Shown piece by piece: positions 20,840 to 31,591 of a stretch of DNA of 64,000 bases (positions are counted from its first letter, which is position 1; the number at the start of each line of letters is the position of its first letter). The notes under the pieces were generated by a model. That model was not told where the DNA came from and ran no database searches. It saw only the letters and a list, made by a program, of their open reading frames with translations. The translations under genes and the position numbers were made by a program. This DNA is from Triticum aestivum (taxonomy: Eukaryota > Streptophyta > Magnoliopsida > Poales > Poaceae): NCBI RefSeq assembly GCF_018294505.1, contig NC_057795.1, positions 234,419,035 to 234,483,034 on the forward strand. Reading direction: 5' to 3'.

Positions 20840-21027
20840 TAGTTGCCCATTCATTCATTGTGTCAATGTTGCTTTCGTATTACCTTACCTGGCTGATGAT
20901 AGCTGTGCCATATTGTGTTAATTTGGTGTAGGCTAGTTGCCCAAACATTCGTTGTGTCAATGTTGCTTTCCTATTATCTGACTTGGGCAATGATAGCAAT
21001 GCTAGTGTGTTAATTTTGTGCAGGCAG
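20840..21027 (+). repeat. 94-bp tandem duplication of an intron 3' end
   Basis: Copies at 20840-20933 and 20934-21027 share TAGTTGCCCA, TGTGTCAATGTTGCTTTC and GTGTTAATTT. They end GGTGTAG|GC and TTGTGCAG|GC respectively, so two acceptor-like sites precede the last exon. Confidence 0.6.
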
Positions 21028-21450
21028 CTGAAGATAAGAAGACAAACTCTGAAAACAGCAAGTCAACCCCATTGTTTCTTTCCAATAAATCTAGGCCAAG
21101 TAATATGGCAATAACTCATGATTAATCTGTTTGGTTCCCCTCCTAATCTATGTTATGAAGTAGTGGTCAAGACACTCTCCACTATCAATATTACAAGCCT
21201 GCCAAAATTGCCATCTGAATTTGTTCAGTATCCTCTATCTCGAATGCAGTGGAATAAATGTATGTTTGTGAACCAATTAATGGGTGAAGCAATGATGGAA
21301 ATGGTGGATGAATCAGAGGTGCAGAGTCATGTGACACAACAACTGATCAATGTTTTCAGAGATAGCGTAGCAAAGCAGCAAGAACTTTCCCACATGCTTA
21401 TGGGCGTCATCTGTGCCGAGATTGCAGATTGTGATGTTGTAGACGGTTAG
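21024..21450 (+). pseudogene. Terminal exon of the decayed gene (frame broken once)
   Basis: After the acceptor TTTGTGCAG the frame reads AAEDKKTNSENSKSTPLFLS and meets TAA at 21123-21125. An overlapping frame opening at 21118 then runs to TAG at 21448-21450. It includes LPKLPSEFVQYPLSRMQWNK, FVNQLMGEAMMEMVDESEVQ and a helical stretch VTQQLINVFRDSVAKQQELS. One frame shift between these halves is implied. The C-terminal helix looks like a coiled-coil or dimerisation segment. The family is not recognised. Confidence 0.45.
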
Positions 21451-21599
21451 GTTCTGCTCATTTATTTTCACTGGCATCAATCTTTGATTGCCCAGTGGAT
21501 GTAATTTCCTGTAATATATACTGGATGTGCAATATTACCTGATGCCGTACCTTTGCTTGATCGGTTTTTGTCCTGTGCATAATTGCTCGTCGTAATGGT

Positions 21600-22560
21600 C
21601 TCAAATTATCTAATTTGGCCTAAAAACATGTACGAACTTTAGTGGGCCCATTAAGTTAATGGGCCATTACTAGGCCAAAAGTTAATGGTCGGCCCTCTTA
21701 CCTCCCTGGTAGTTAACAGGCCGACATCGAAGCGGGCAACAGGTGGGCCCAATTAATTCACGGGCCGTTAACAGGCCATTACTAAGTTTGGGCTACATAT
21801 GGCCCAACTATACTGTAGGCCTTTAGCAGGCCGAAAGAGAAAGCGGGCTTGTACTGGACCATGAAGAGCATGGGCCGCTAAGAGGCCGAAAGTCAGGTCG
21901 TATTCTAAATGGCCCAACTGTGTTGTGGGCCTTTAGCAGGCCGAAAGAGAAACCGGGATGGTATTGGACCATGAAGGGCATGTGATATTAAAAGGCAAAA
22001 ACTAAGGTCCGACTACAAATGGCCCAACTCATTTATGGTCCGTTAACAGGCCAAAAGGCACACAGGGCCGGGAATTGGCCCAACACTTAAATGGGTCGGT
22101 AAAAGGCCAAAACTCAGGTCCGACTACAAATGGCCCAACTGATTTATGGGCCCTCAACAGGCTGAAAGAGACACCGGGCCAAAAATTGGCCCAACACTTA
22201 AATGGGCCGCTAAAAGGCCGAAACTCAGGTCCGACTACAAATGGCCCATCAGATTTATGAGCCATAAACAGGCTGAAAGACACACCGGGCCGGAAATTAG
22301 CCCAATATTTAGATGGGTCGCTAAAAGGCCGAAAGATGTACATCCTAAAAATTGGCCCATCCATTTAATGGGCCGTTAATAGGCAAAAATCTCATCGGGC
22401 CGATATTGAGCCCAAATATATAGCGGGCTGTTAACGGGCTCAAACTGACAATGGGCTGCAATGGTGTAAAATATTTAACGGGCCGTTGACGGGCCGAATT
22501 GGCACATCTCGTATGGGTCGTGGGCTTAAATGGACCTGACACAAGTAGGCCTTATATGGG
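21600..22560 (+). repeat. Subterminal GGGCC-rich imperfect tandem repeats
   Basis: There are about a dozen diverged units of roughly 60 bases containing AAATGGCCCAACT, TTATGGGCC, (G)TTAACAGGC(C/T), GAAAGA and CACCGGGCC. GGCCCA and TGGGCC motifs alternate. The position between the terminal exon and the CACTA terminus matches the subterminal repeat zones where CACTA transposition proteins bind. Open frames across this zone are by-products of the repeats. Confidence 0.65.
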
Positions 22561-22989
22561 CCGGCCTGCTAATTTTTACGAGGTCGGCCTTTTTCACCAG
22601 AATGGGCCACTATTGGGCCATGCCACGTGTCGACCTATCATAGGCGCCTCCAGTCCAATGAGTGGATGATATCTGTCCCAACGGTGAGGCAACACGTGTT
22701 TCCTGCGGCCAATGATGATTTTACACGTGGAAAATCCCCATTGGTCCGGGCTGTTAACGGGTTAACGGATCCAAAACCGGACACGATAGGTTAACGGCGT
22801 TCCGTTAGGTGGATGCTACATGTCGGTCACCCTTGACGAAAGCACTTCTGTGACGCGCGATTTATCGTCATGGAAGTGGACACTTCCATGATGATAATTT
22901 TGGTAATGTCATGGAACACTTCTACGACTGCACATGTATCACTATATTGATTCTCTCATAAAATCATCATGGATGTACATGCATGACAA

Positions 22990-23047
22990 AAAACGCGACC
23001 TACTGTGACAAATACGTATCATCACGGAAGTGTATTTTTTTGTAGTG
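22990..23047 (-). repeat. CACTA right terminal inverted repeat
   Basis: Read on the minus strand, the sequence begins CACTACAAAAAAATACAC and continues TTCCGTGATGATACG, then TTTGTCACAGTAGGTCGCG. This is the element's outer end. Confidence 0.75.
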
Positions 23048-23576
23048 ATAGGGCCGTCGAGTGATTGCATAACTTGTGTAAGAAAAATAGCACAAGCCAA
23101 TGTAACAATTTCTCAAGGAAATTTGATGTGTGCTGAAATGATTTGTGTAAGTGACACCCATAGACACCCGCTGGGTGTGCAAGGGGCTTGCTGGTTCAGA
23201 ACCAACAACAGTCTAGAAGAGCAAAGGAATTGATCGAACTTGACAAAGTGAATGATCTAACCAGACATGTTGGATTGTTGGATCAAATAAAACGGAAGTG
23301 TAGCGTTTCGAATGAGTTGCAGCCCCTGAGGATTGTTGCAAACTCGAAATGAAGAACACATGGTGTTCGTGAATGACGTACGCGTTAAAATGGAAGTTGG
23401 ACTCGGGAGTCAAATAACCAGTACTAAGCAAGTATGTGAAAATAAGCAACTGAGCGTAGAGGCACACTCAGTGGCATGGCCTCCGAGTGAACATAATTTG
23501 TGAATTATGGGATACTCAGGAACACGGAACTAATAGAATGTAGTGCATGTAGAATGACTTAGCTGTCTGAAGGCGC
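23048..23576. other. Spacer between the CACTA end and the minisatellite
   Basis: No gene is recognised. A short open frame on the plus strand (SSDCITCVRKIAQANVTIS) has no known signature. The sequence probably belongs to the retroelement-like unit that contains the minisatellite. Confidence 0.35.
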
Positions 23577-24765
23577 GCGAGTGGCCGAGTGGTGAAGACG
23601 TATTCAACCGATGGCGATGCGCAGGGCGGCCGAGTGGTGATGAGGTGACCAACCGATTGGCGACACGCAGGGCGGCCGAGTGGTGATGAGGTGACCAACT
23701 GAGTGGCGATGTGCGGGGCGGCCGAGTGGTGATGAGGTGACAAACCCAGAGGCAACGCGCGGGGCGGCCGAGTGGTGATGAGGTGACCAATCGAGTTGCG
23801 ACGCGCGGGGCGGCCGAGTGGTGATGAGGTGACCAACCGAGTGGCGACCCACGGGACGGCTGAGTGGTGATGAGGTGACCAACCGACTGGTGACGTGCGG
23901 GTGACCGAGTGGTGATGAGGTGACCAACCAAGTGGTGAGCGCGAGGCGACTGAGTGGTGATGAGGTGACCAACCGAGTGGTGATGCGCGGGGCGACCGAG
24001 TGGTGATGAGGTGACCAACCGAGTGGCGATGCGTGGGGCGGACGAGTGGTGATGAGGTGACCAACCGAGTGGCGATGGGCAAGGCGGCCGAGTGGTGATG
24101 AGGTGACCAACCAGGTGGCAACACGCGGGGCGACCGAGTGGTGATGAGGTGACCAACCCAGTGACGACGCGCGTGGCGGCCGAGTGGTGATGAGGTGACC
24201 AACCAAGTGGCGACGCGCGGGGCGTCCGAGTGAAGTAGATGCGTTCCGCAGAGTGACGATGCGCGGGGCGTCCGAGTGAAGTAGACGCGTCCTGCGGAGT
24301 GGCGATGCGCATGGCGTCTGAGTGAAGTAGATGCGTCCCGCAGAGTGGTGATGCGCGGGGCGTCCGAGTGAAGTAGACGCGTCCCGCGGAGTGATGATGC
24401 GCGGGGTGTACGAAAGTAGACGCGTCCCGCGGAGTGGTGATGCGCGGGGCGTCCTAGTGAAGTAGGCACGTCCCGCGGAGTGACGATGCGCATCCGAGTG
24501 AAGTAGACGCGTCGCCCGGAGTGGCGATGCGCGGGGCGTCGGAGTGAAGTATACGCGTCCCATGGAGTGGCGATGCACGGGGCGTCCGAGTGAAGTAGAC
24601 GCATCCCGGGGAGTGATGATACGCGGGGCGTCCGAGTGAAGTAGACGCGTCCCGCGGAGTGGCGATGCGCGGGGCGTCCGAGTGAAGTAGATGCGTCCTG
24701 TGGAGTGGCGATGCGCGGGGCGTCCGAGTGAAGTAGATGCATCCCGCGGAGTGGCGATGCGCGGG
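23577..24765. repeat. Bipartite 46-bp minisatellite (13 A-type and 12 B-type units)
   Basis: The period is 46 bases. Units share a head (GGCGKCCGAG) and a tail (GAGTGGCGATGCGCGG). A 20-base core differs by block: TGGTGATGAGGTGACCAACC in about 13 units at 23625-24220, and TGAAGTAGACGCGTCCCGCG in about 12 units at 24221-24765. A diverged unit precedes the array. Because 46 is not a multiple of three, all frames read through and give long spurious open frames. Confidence 0.9.
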
Positions 24766-25870
24766 ATGGCCGAGTCACTGCATGTTAGTCATTTGAATGC
24801 AAATTTTATTTGAGTCAACCTGCATATTAGTAGTCTGTATGCGAACTTTATTTGAATAAACATGGATGTTTAGTACGTAATACAAATGAAAAACCCATCT
24901 GCATGTCATTGTGTTATCAGCCCGAATGAAATGTCCGCCCAAGTGGATTGTTGTCCGGAGACCACGACTTGACGAGTGACCCTGCGTGTTAGTAGCAAGT
25001 ATAGCCACGAATATTTTTTTGTTCGGTCGAAATGCCCCATGCATTGGTGCTACTGTATTTGAAAGGATTTAAAGCCCTGTGGTTATACATGCATGCATGC
25101 ACAATTAACTGGTCATTGACGCTAGTAGTTATACATGCATGCATGCAATATTAACTGGTGCGGGAACACAAGAAGTACTAGTAAAAATGAGCGTGTCAGT
25201 TTCAGCTGCAGTACTTCCATAATTGTCGCTGGAAATCCTCACCTGATGAGCTGCTCAATGAGGCGATTACCTCAGCAAAACGACCAACCCACTCCACGAA
25301 GAATTATGAAACCCACGTTATGCACTTGGTGGGATCGTGGGGTACGTACTCTTCGGTAGACGATGCAAATGAAGGTGACGCAGGTGGTCGGGTAGCGCAT
25401 GCTGCCGGTTATGTAGGCAAGGGCCCGCGAGCGCGCCGCTGAGCGGCACCGGTGGCGCGGGGCCACCGAGCATGCCCTAGAGGTTGAGGCCGGCGAGTGT
25501 GTTGCAGGGACGACGAGCACGGCATAGCACTTCACCGCTCTAGGAGTCAGACGGGTCCGATCTCTTCACCTACTCGTCCACATGTGTGCCGGACGTGCAC
25601 GAGAGAGCAGCAATGGCCTTCACAGACGAGATCGAAGACGACGAGTGAACGGCGTAGAAGCGCAGCGCGATTGAAGAAATAACCATCCGCATGATGGCTC
25701 GATAGATGCCATGCCCCACAGTGGGCGGCAACTGTTATGGGGACGATTCCGACAATAATAAGGGATATGGTAAAGGTGCATGATCTATCGAGATGCAAAT
25801 GGGTGACACGATGGTTTTAGCGAGTTCGGGCCTCTCACGATGGAGAGAACAACCCTATGTCTCGTGCTCC
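24766..25870. other. Retroelement-like spacer with a small RY-motif duplication
   Basis: GTTATACATGCATGCATGCA with AATTAACTGG or TATTAACTGG occurs twice (about 25081-25112 and 25127-25157), a 45-base tandem repeat containing CATGCATGCATGCA. No coding region is supported in the rest. Confidence 0.45.
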
Positions 25871-25974
25871 GGAGAGGCTTTGTTTTATCTGAATATGTAT
25901 CCATAGATTACAATGTATGCGAGAGAGAGAGAGGAGAACGGATCCCCATGCCTGAGCTATGTCCTGAGACTAGT

Positions 25975-26016
<42 letters not shown>

Positions 26017-26391
26017 CGGAGGAGAAGAATGAGGGCATGCCCCCCAAGTCTAGTGGTGGGGGTGGCTTATATAGAATGCACCACCCCCTCACCTCCTATG
26101 TTTCAAAGTGGGGCCTTGATGCCATAATGTTAGTCTACTACTAAGATGATGCTTTGAGTGCCTTGTAGACTGTTGGTCTTCACATATCCGAGTGAGTCAT
26201 ACGACCGAGTGGTCGACTGTCATCCGAGTGGATGGTACATTGCTTGTCCGAGTGGATAGTACGTTGCTTGTCCGAGTGGATAGTATGTCTGTATGGAATT
26301 TACCTAGACCCTCCTGATGTGTGTACCCCATGCTTTAATATATTTTGACCCTTCGTGGGCCTACCTGTTATGTGTATCCCCAACACCCACT
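25871..26391 (+). repeat. Probable LTR right part, ending CCCCAACA
   Basis: The segment contains GA microsatellites (25919-25933 and 25979-26014), a TATATAGAATGC box near 26078, repeats of TTGTCCGAGTGGATAGTA, and the end TGTATCCCCAACA at 26391, which has the form of an LTR terminus. The CCGAGTGG motif also fills the minisatellite, so both may belong to one element. The left end (a TGTTGGGG start) was not found. Confidence 0.4.
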
Positions 26392-26881
26392 TTAACAATG
26401 CTCATCTTTCTCACTTTTGCTTTTCTTTTTAAAAAGTTTTAGGTTCCCCTCTATATATTTTTGTTTTTATAAACTTTTGAAAAGCACACAATAGAAAAAA
26501 TGACTGTCTAAAACTTCCGTGTTGTCTCCTTGGCAGCGCTTTCTTTAAAGCCATTAAGCTAGGCATATAGTGCTCAAGTAATGGATCCATCCAGATCCCA
26601 AGGTATATCAAATCCAATTTTAATTAACAATGATTTGTGATTTAGCAGTGAGCACAAAGTAACATATATCATGCAAAAACGAAGTCTAACTCTCTTCCTA
26701 TGCATCGGCATGTCATAAACGAACAATTCAGACACATGAAGTAAAGGCCAATGCATAGTATAAATAGTTTTTTGCAATTTTTATCATATTGGAAACATAG
26801 AGAGGCGGAGATGTAGTTCCTCTCTCATAATAATTGCAAGTAGGAGCAGTAAGCACATTCATATTATGTTTATCAAAATCA
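26392..26881 (-). other. AT-rich internal retroelement sequence
   Basis: No open coding is supported. The composition and its position next to the minus-strand frame at 26882-27310 suggest it is the 3' internal part of the same decayed retrotransposon. Confidence 0.35.
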
Positions 26882-27504
26882 TCATGTGCAAGTAGAACAC
26901 AACCCATCAATATAGTCCTTAATAAGCGCAAACTTCTCCGATATAGTGTAGTTCGGAGAATTCAAAAAGATAATAGGACTATCATGCGTGAGTGCAATAG
27001 TAACAATTTCATTATTAACATAAGGAACTATAACAAGTTCATCTCCATAAGCATAATTCATAATCGCATCATTGCCGCAAGCATAGCAAGCATCAAGTTC
27101 ATCAAAAAGGGATATTTCAAATGAATCAAAGGGATCATAACAATCATCCTTCGGTAAGCACGAAGGGAAATTAAACAATGTATGAATTGAAGAGTTACTC
27201 TCATTAGAAGGGCACGGATAGCTAATCCGCTCTTCCTCCTTTTGTTCTTCACTTTCCTCGTCATCTTTTTCATCTAATGAGCTCACAGTGTCATTTATTT
27301 TTTCTTCCATAGATTTCTGTAAAATATTAGTCTCTTCTTGGACAGCGGAGACTTTCTCAATAAATGCATCAATATCGGAATTATATTCATAATTCTCATA
27401 GCAATATTTAAGTTAAGCATATTTTTCAGGCCTGTAAACATCATCATCATAATTTTCACACTTTTCAAACAAAGATTCAATTTCATAAGCACCCTTAAAA
27501 GCAA
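26882..27504 (-). pseudogene. Fragment of an acidic retrotransposon internal frame
   Basis: A minus-strand frame (27310-26882, starting MEEKINDTVSSLDEKDDEES) is Asp/Glu/Ser/Asn-rich. It contains NESNSSIHTLFNFPSCLPKD and FEISLFDELDACYACGND. It resembles the acidic spacer proteins found in non-autonomous Triticeae Ty3-gypsy elements. Upstream related sequence (to 27504) is in another frame, so the frame is broken. No RT, integrase or zinc knuckle is present. Assignment is from composition and context only. Confidence 0.4.
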
Positions 27505-27550
27505 TGAATTCTTCTATTCGTTCCACATCATAGTAACCATATCTATACTC

Positions 27551-28379
27551 CTATATAGTGTACGAGTAACTCACGATATGGACTGTTGGATAGTTTCAAT
27601 CGAATGGCTCACATTTGTTTGCTTGGATTCTAGTGAAATACATACGTTGGATAAGAAAATCCTACGACTGTTATTTCAGGGATTCGCCATGGTGCAGCCT
27701 GGTTCCTGCATGCACACATGGCATCCTTCAGACTGGTACTGAGCATGTGACATACGGGGTCCATCCTGCATCGTTCCAGTAAACTCCAGACGATTCCTTT
27801 ATAAAAAAATTGACAACAACTCTATCGATTCTTTTCACAACTTAAAAAGGAAGGTCAGCTCGGTACAAACCTCCAGAAGAAAAGTCAACCTCAAATGCAT
27901 TAAGTCTCCATGATTTATCTGGATATAATAGTACAAAATAAAGACCAATCTGTGTTGATGTGTTCGCCTAGGAAATAAAAAAATGTGACCTGCTGGTCCA
28001 CCTGCCAATATAATTTTTCATTGCTTATTTGTTTGGATTATTATGTACTTCTCTAAAGTAAATATTATTATTTCTTCTATTATAGTACTTATAGATCTAT
28101 ATTTAAAGCAATATTTGCATAGAGTTAAATATGTTTCCACCAAAAAAATATTTATGTTTCATACATTCCCAACTACATAAATCATATGGACATAATGTGA
28201 ATAGATTATCTTCTGTATCATAAAAATCAATAATTGAAAAGATACATGTTGATGATACAATTATTTCAAAAAGGAACACACGTTTCTTAGATAAAATGTT
28301 AACCACATATTTGAGAACGTCCTAAAATAATTTATCATCATTTTTGTGTTCAGATTCAAGATGAGTGAGTGGTGATGCA
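27551..28379. other. Spacer with nothing recognised
   Basis: AT-rich sequence with no gene, RNA or terminal repeat that I can support. It is the left flank into which the 16.8-kb LTR element inserted. Confidence 0.4.
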
Positions 28380-29222
28380 CCTTGTGTGACGACCCGATTC
28401 AATCGTACACTAATCATGCACGCAAATGTGTACGATCAAGATCAGGGACTCACGGGAAGATATAACAACACAACTCTAAAACATAAATAAGTCATACAAG
28501 CATCATAATACAAGCCAGGGCCTCGAGGGCTCGAATACAAGTGCTCAATCATAGACAAGTCAGCGGAAGCAACAATATCTGAGTACAAACATAAGTTAAA
28601 GAAGTTTGCCTTAAGAAGGCTAGCACAAACTGGGATACCGATCGAAAGAGGCGCATGCCTCCTGCCTGGGATCCTCCTAAACTACTCCTGGTCATCGTCA
28701 GCGGCCTGCATGTGGTAGTAGGCACCTCCGACGTAGTAGGAGTCATCGTCGACAGTGGCGTCTGGCTCTTGGGCTCCAGCATCTGGTTGCGACAACCAGG
28801 TAGAAAGGAAAGGGGAAAAGGGGGGAAAGCAACCATGAGTACTCATCCAAAGTACTCGCAAGCAAGGAGCTACACTACATATGCATGGGTATATGTGTAA
28901 AGGGCCATATTGGTGGATTGAACTGCAGAATGCCAGAATAAGAGGGGGATAGCTAATCCTGTCGAAGACTACGCTTCTGGCAGCCTCCGTCTTGCAGCAT
29001 GTAGAAGAGAGTAGATTGAAGTCCTCCAAGTAGCATCGCATAGCATAATCCTACCCGGCGATCCTCCCCTCGACGCCCTGTGGAAAAGCGATCACCGGGT
29101 TGTCTGTGGAACTTGTCCGGGTGTGTTTTATTAAGTATCCAGTTCTAGTTGTCATAAGGTCAAGGTACAACTCCGGGTCGTCCTTTTACCGTGGGACACG
29201 ACTATTCGAATAGATTAACTTC

Positions 29223-30201
29223 TGATGAGGACATGACTACCTTGGATATGATCAAAAATATTGCATATATGCATATTTGTCAGGTGATTTCTAGTGCAAA
29301 CTATTCAATAATCTATTTATGTTATGCAGAACAAAAATACTTCACACACTTTTGTGTTTTGTCTAATTGCAGGTGTATGGGACATTTGTACAATCCACAT
29401 ATGAAGATAAGGAAGAAAGAGATGTTTATTTGCTGTCCAAAAAGTTCTCTCACGTCACTTTTGGCCCAAAAGAAGATAGAGTCCAAGTCTTTCACGTTCT
29501 GGATTCAGATTCGGACTGCACAGACATACCTGACTCAAAACGCACACAAGTTTTTCATACGGACTCCGAATTGGGTGATTCTTTTTTTGTTGGAAACTAG
29601 ATTTCGTGCACTTTCCAACCCAATTGGAATCACCTTCGAATTCGTCCTGAGCGTTGAGTTGTGGACGAAACAATCTGATGCTGCAGCAGAATCCGAGTCA
29701 AACTACAAGTCCAAAGGTGTCACATCACCTCCACTTGGGCCCATTGGCCTTGTACGACCTAGATTTAGTTTTAGGCTGCCTTGGGACGTCCTCCCACCTC
29801 CTTGGCCGCCACCCCTTGCTCCTATATAAGTAGATCCATCTAGTAGCTTTTCTTTGGGATTTGTTTAGTTAAAAGTTAGCCATTGCAACTTCGTGTATTT
29901 CGTTTGTGTCCAATGACCAGACCAAGACTGCTTCCGGATCCCCACCATTATCAATACTTCATATATATTTGTGATATTCAGATTGTTTTATCATATTCTT
30001 GCTCGTTCTTCGATTGCTTGCAGGAATAGACCTTCGTGGTCAGGCTGACCGTGCTTCCAGCATCGTCAGTAACCTCAGGAGATTGGTTTAGCGGTTGCTA
30101 AGGCGCAACATCGTGCACGTTTGTAGTCGGATCGTCAAAGTCGTCTCCACCAAATCGATAGTTATCATCTCATCGAAAGATCGGGACCCTCGCCTCTATC
30201 A
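29223..30201 (+). repeat. 5' LTR of the nested element
   Basis: 979 bases, TG...CA ends, with a TATATAAG box near 29824. It is followed by a tRNA-Met-type primer site. Confidence 0.9.
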
Positions 30202-30203
30202 AG

Positions 30204-30212
30204 TGGTATCAG
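30204..30212 (+). other. Primer-binding site of the nested element
   Basis: TGGTATCAG matches the 3' end complement of initiator tRNA-Met used by many plant LTR elements; it lies two bases after the LTR. The match stops after nine or ten bases. Confidence 0.7.
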
Positions 30213-31591
30213 TTTTCAGGTTGCTCGGTGAGATTTTACAGTTTTTCATAGTTTAGATCGCATCTATCATTCATACCTACAGTCCATGAAAAAGCCATAA
30301 AAAAGTTAGATCTGTTCATTATTTATCCAAGCCAGTTTGAGCCTTTGCAATTTTCTATTCATTGCTTGCATAGTTGAATTATCGGTTGCATCGTCGTGTT
30401 AGTTGCTGGTCTTAGTGTCTAGTTCCTTTAGAGTTTCGAGTTCTGTTCACATTAGTCACGCCGCCGCTGCATCATTATCCCTTCCGCTGTCCACCATCCC
30501 ATCCATTAATTTCCACCACGTGCTACGCATTGTTCATTGTCATAATCATAGTTGAGGTCATTCACATCTTCGCCTGATCCAATCTGCATCTTATCTAGTT
30601 TGTCTTGGAAAGAGGGAGAAAAAAAGATAGAGGAAAAAAAGAGAGGAAAAAAAAGAAAAAGAGAGAGAAGAAAAAAAAAACGTGAGAAAAAAAAGAGAGA
30701 AGAAAAAAAATCGGATCTATCTAGAATCAATCTCGTACCTGAATTCGGATTGGAATCTGTTTTGCGCACTGTTCAGTAAAACATGTGTATCTTCCTCATA
30801 CGAAGTCCGTTTTGGCTCCGTGAGTACTCAAATTGAAGCTAGCGACGAGCCGCATCTAAATAGTTGCAGAAGCTAGTTCAATATTTGACACCTCAAAATA
30901 GGCTTCTAAATAGGTCTTTTTGCCCTCTGAAGTTCGTGAACACAACTTGTTCCAATTTTTCAGGCCAGTTTTAGAATTCTTTGACTCCTCATATCAACTC
31001 GGAATTGAGTGATTCTTTTTGCATTGGAAAGCTTGAGTTAGTAGCATTCTTTGAAAGAATTTATCAGAAAATTGGCTCAAACTTTTCAAGAGGAAAGTTG
31101 GAGAGAGAGTTGTTGTATATCCTGTTTGGCAGTTGTTTTTCATCATTATCTTTACTGTCGTTGTGATCTTCACTTATATCTTGCTGTCCAGAGCTACTTA
31201 GTATCTTTCATTGATGCTAGTTGTGCTACGCCGTGACCTCATTAGTGTTCTAGGCTCGCGTCTCTAGTCCGGTCTAGCCTAGGACCAGCACAGTACCGTC
31301 GTTAAGCGTTTATTCAACATTGCATCTTTGAATTGATTATTGCTAATCTTTTGCTACCATATATAGCCAACCTAGCTCCACATATTTCTACACCGTGTAT
31401 ACGTACGCTCCCCTGGCAATCGCTTCACTCAATATTCGGAGTTACTTGACACCGCTGGTTGCCGATCACCGCCTGCTGCATGGTAAGAACTTGTAAGACA
31501 TTGATATTTGCTTTACTATGAGCGTTTTACCACCACATCCTAGTAGTTATAGGAACATTATTTTTGGGTTTTGTTTCTTGTTCTACTAATC
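30213..31591 (+). other. Long 5' leader of the nested element
   Basis: About 1.4 kb of untranslated leader containing an A-rich GAAAAAAAG tract near 30609-30710. A CTAAT...TGACAG sequence just before the gag ATG resembles a branch point plus splice acceptor, so the leader may contain an intron. No other coding is supported. Confidence 0.45.

Larger units (their letters stand above)
17450..23047 (+). mobile_element. CACTA-type DNA transposon, 3' portion (right terminus identified)
   Basis: The right terminus reads TTTTTTTGTAGTG and ends at 23047. Its complement, CACTACAAAAAAATACAC, continues TTCCGTGATGATACG, a form typical of Triticeae CACTA (En/Spm) elements, so the element lies to the left. 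Inside are a decayed multi-exon gene on the plus strand (about 18504-21450), then a GGGCC-rich subterminal repeat zone (about 21600-22560). That order fits a CACTA 3' half. No matching CACTACAAAAA left end was found in the window, so the left boundary given (a CpG-rich segment near 17450) is arbitrary. The element may be truncated or may begin elsewhere. The 3-bp target duplication cannot be verified. Confidence 0.6.

Noticed and set aside
23577..24765. Regular repeats that could suggest a CRISPR array
   Set aside because: The units are contiguous with no unique spacers, and the context is a plant genome. It is a minisatellite.
23516..24778. Long minus-strand open frames (up to 420 codons) rich in His, Ser and Pro
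   Set aside because: They are produced by the 46-bp tandem repeat. The period is not a multiple of three, so the same repeat is read in all three registers and several overlapping frames stay open.
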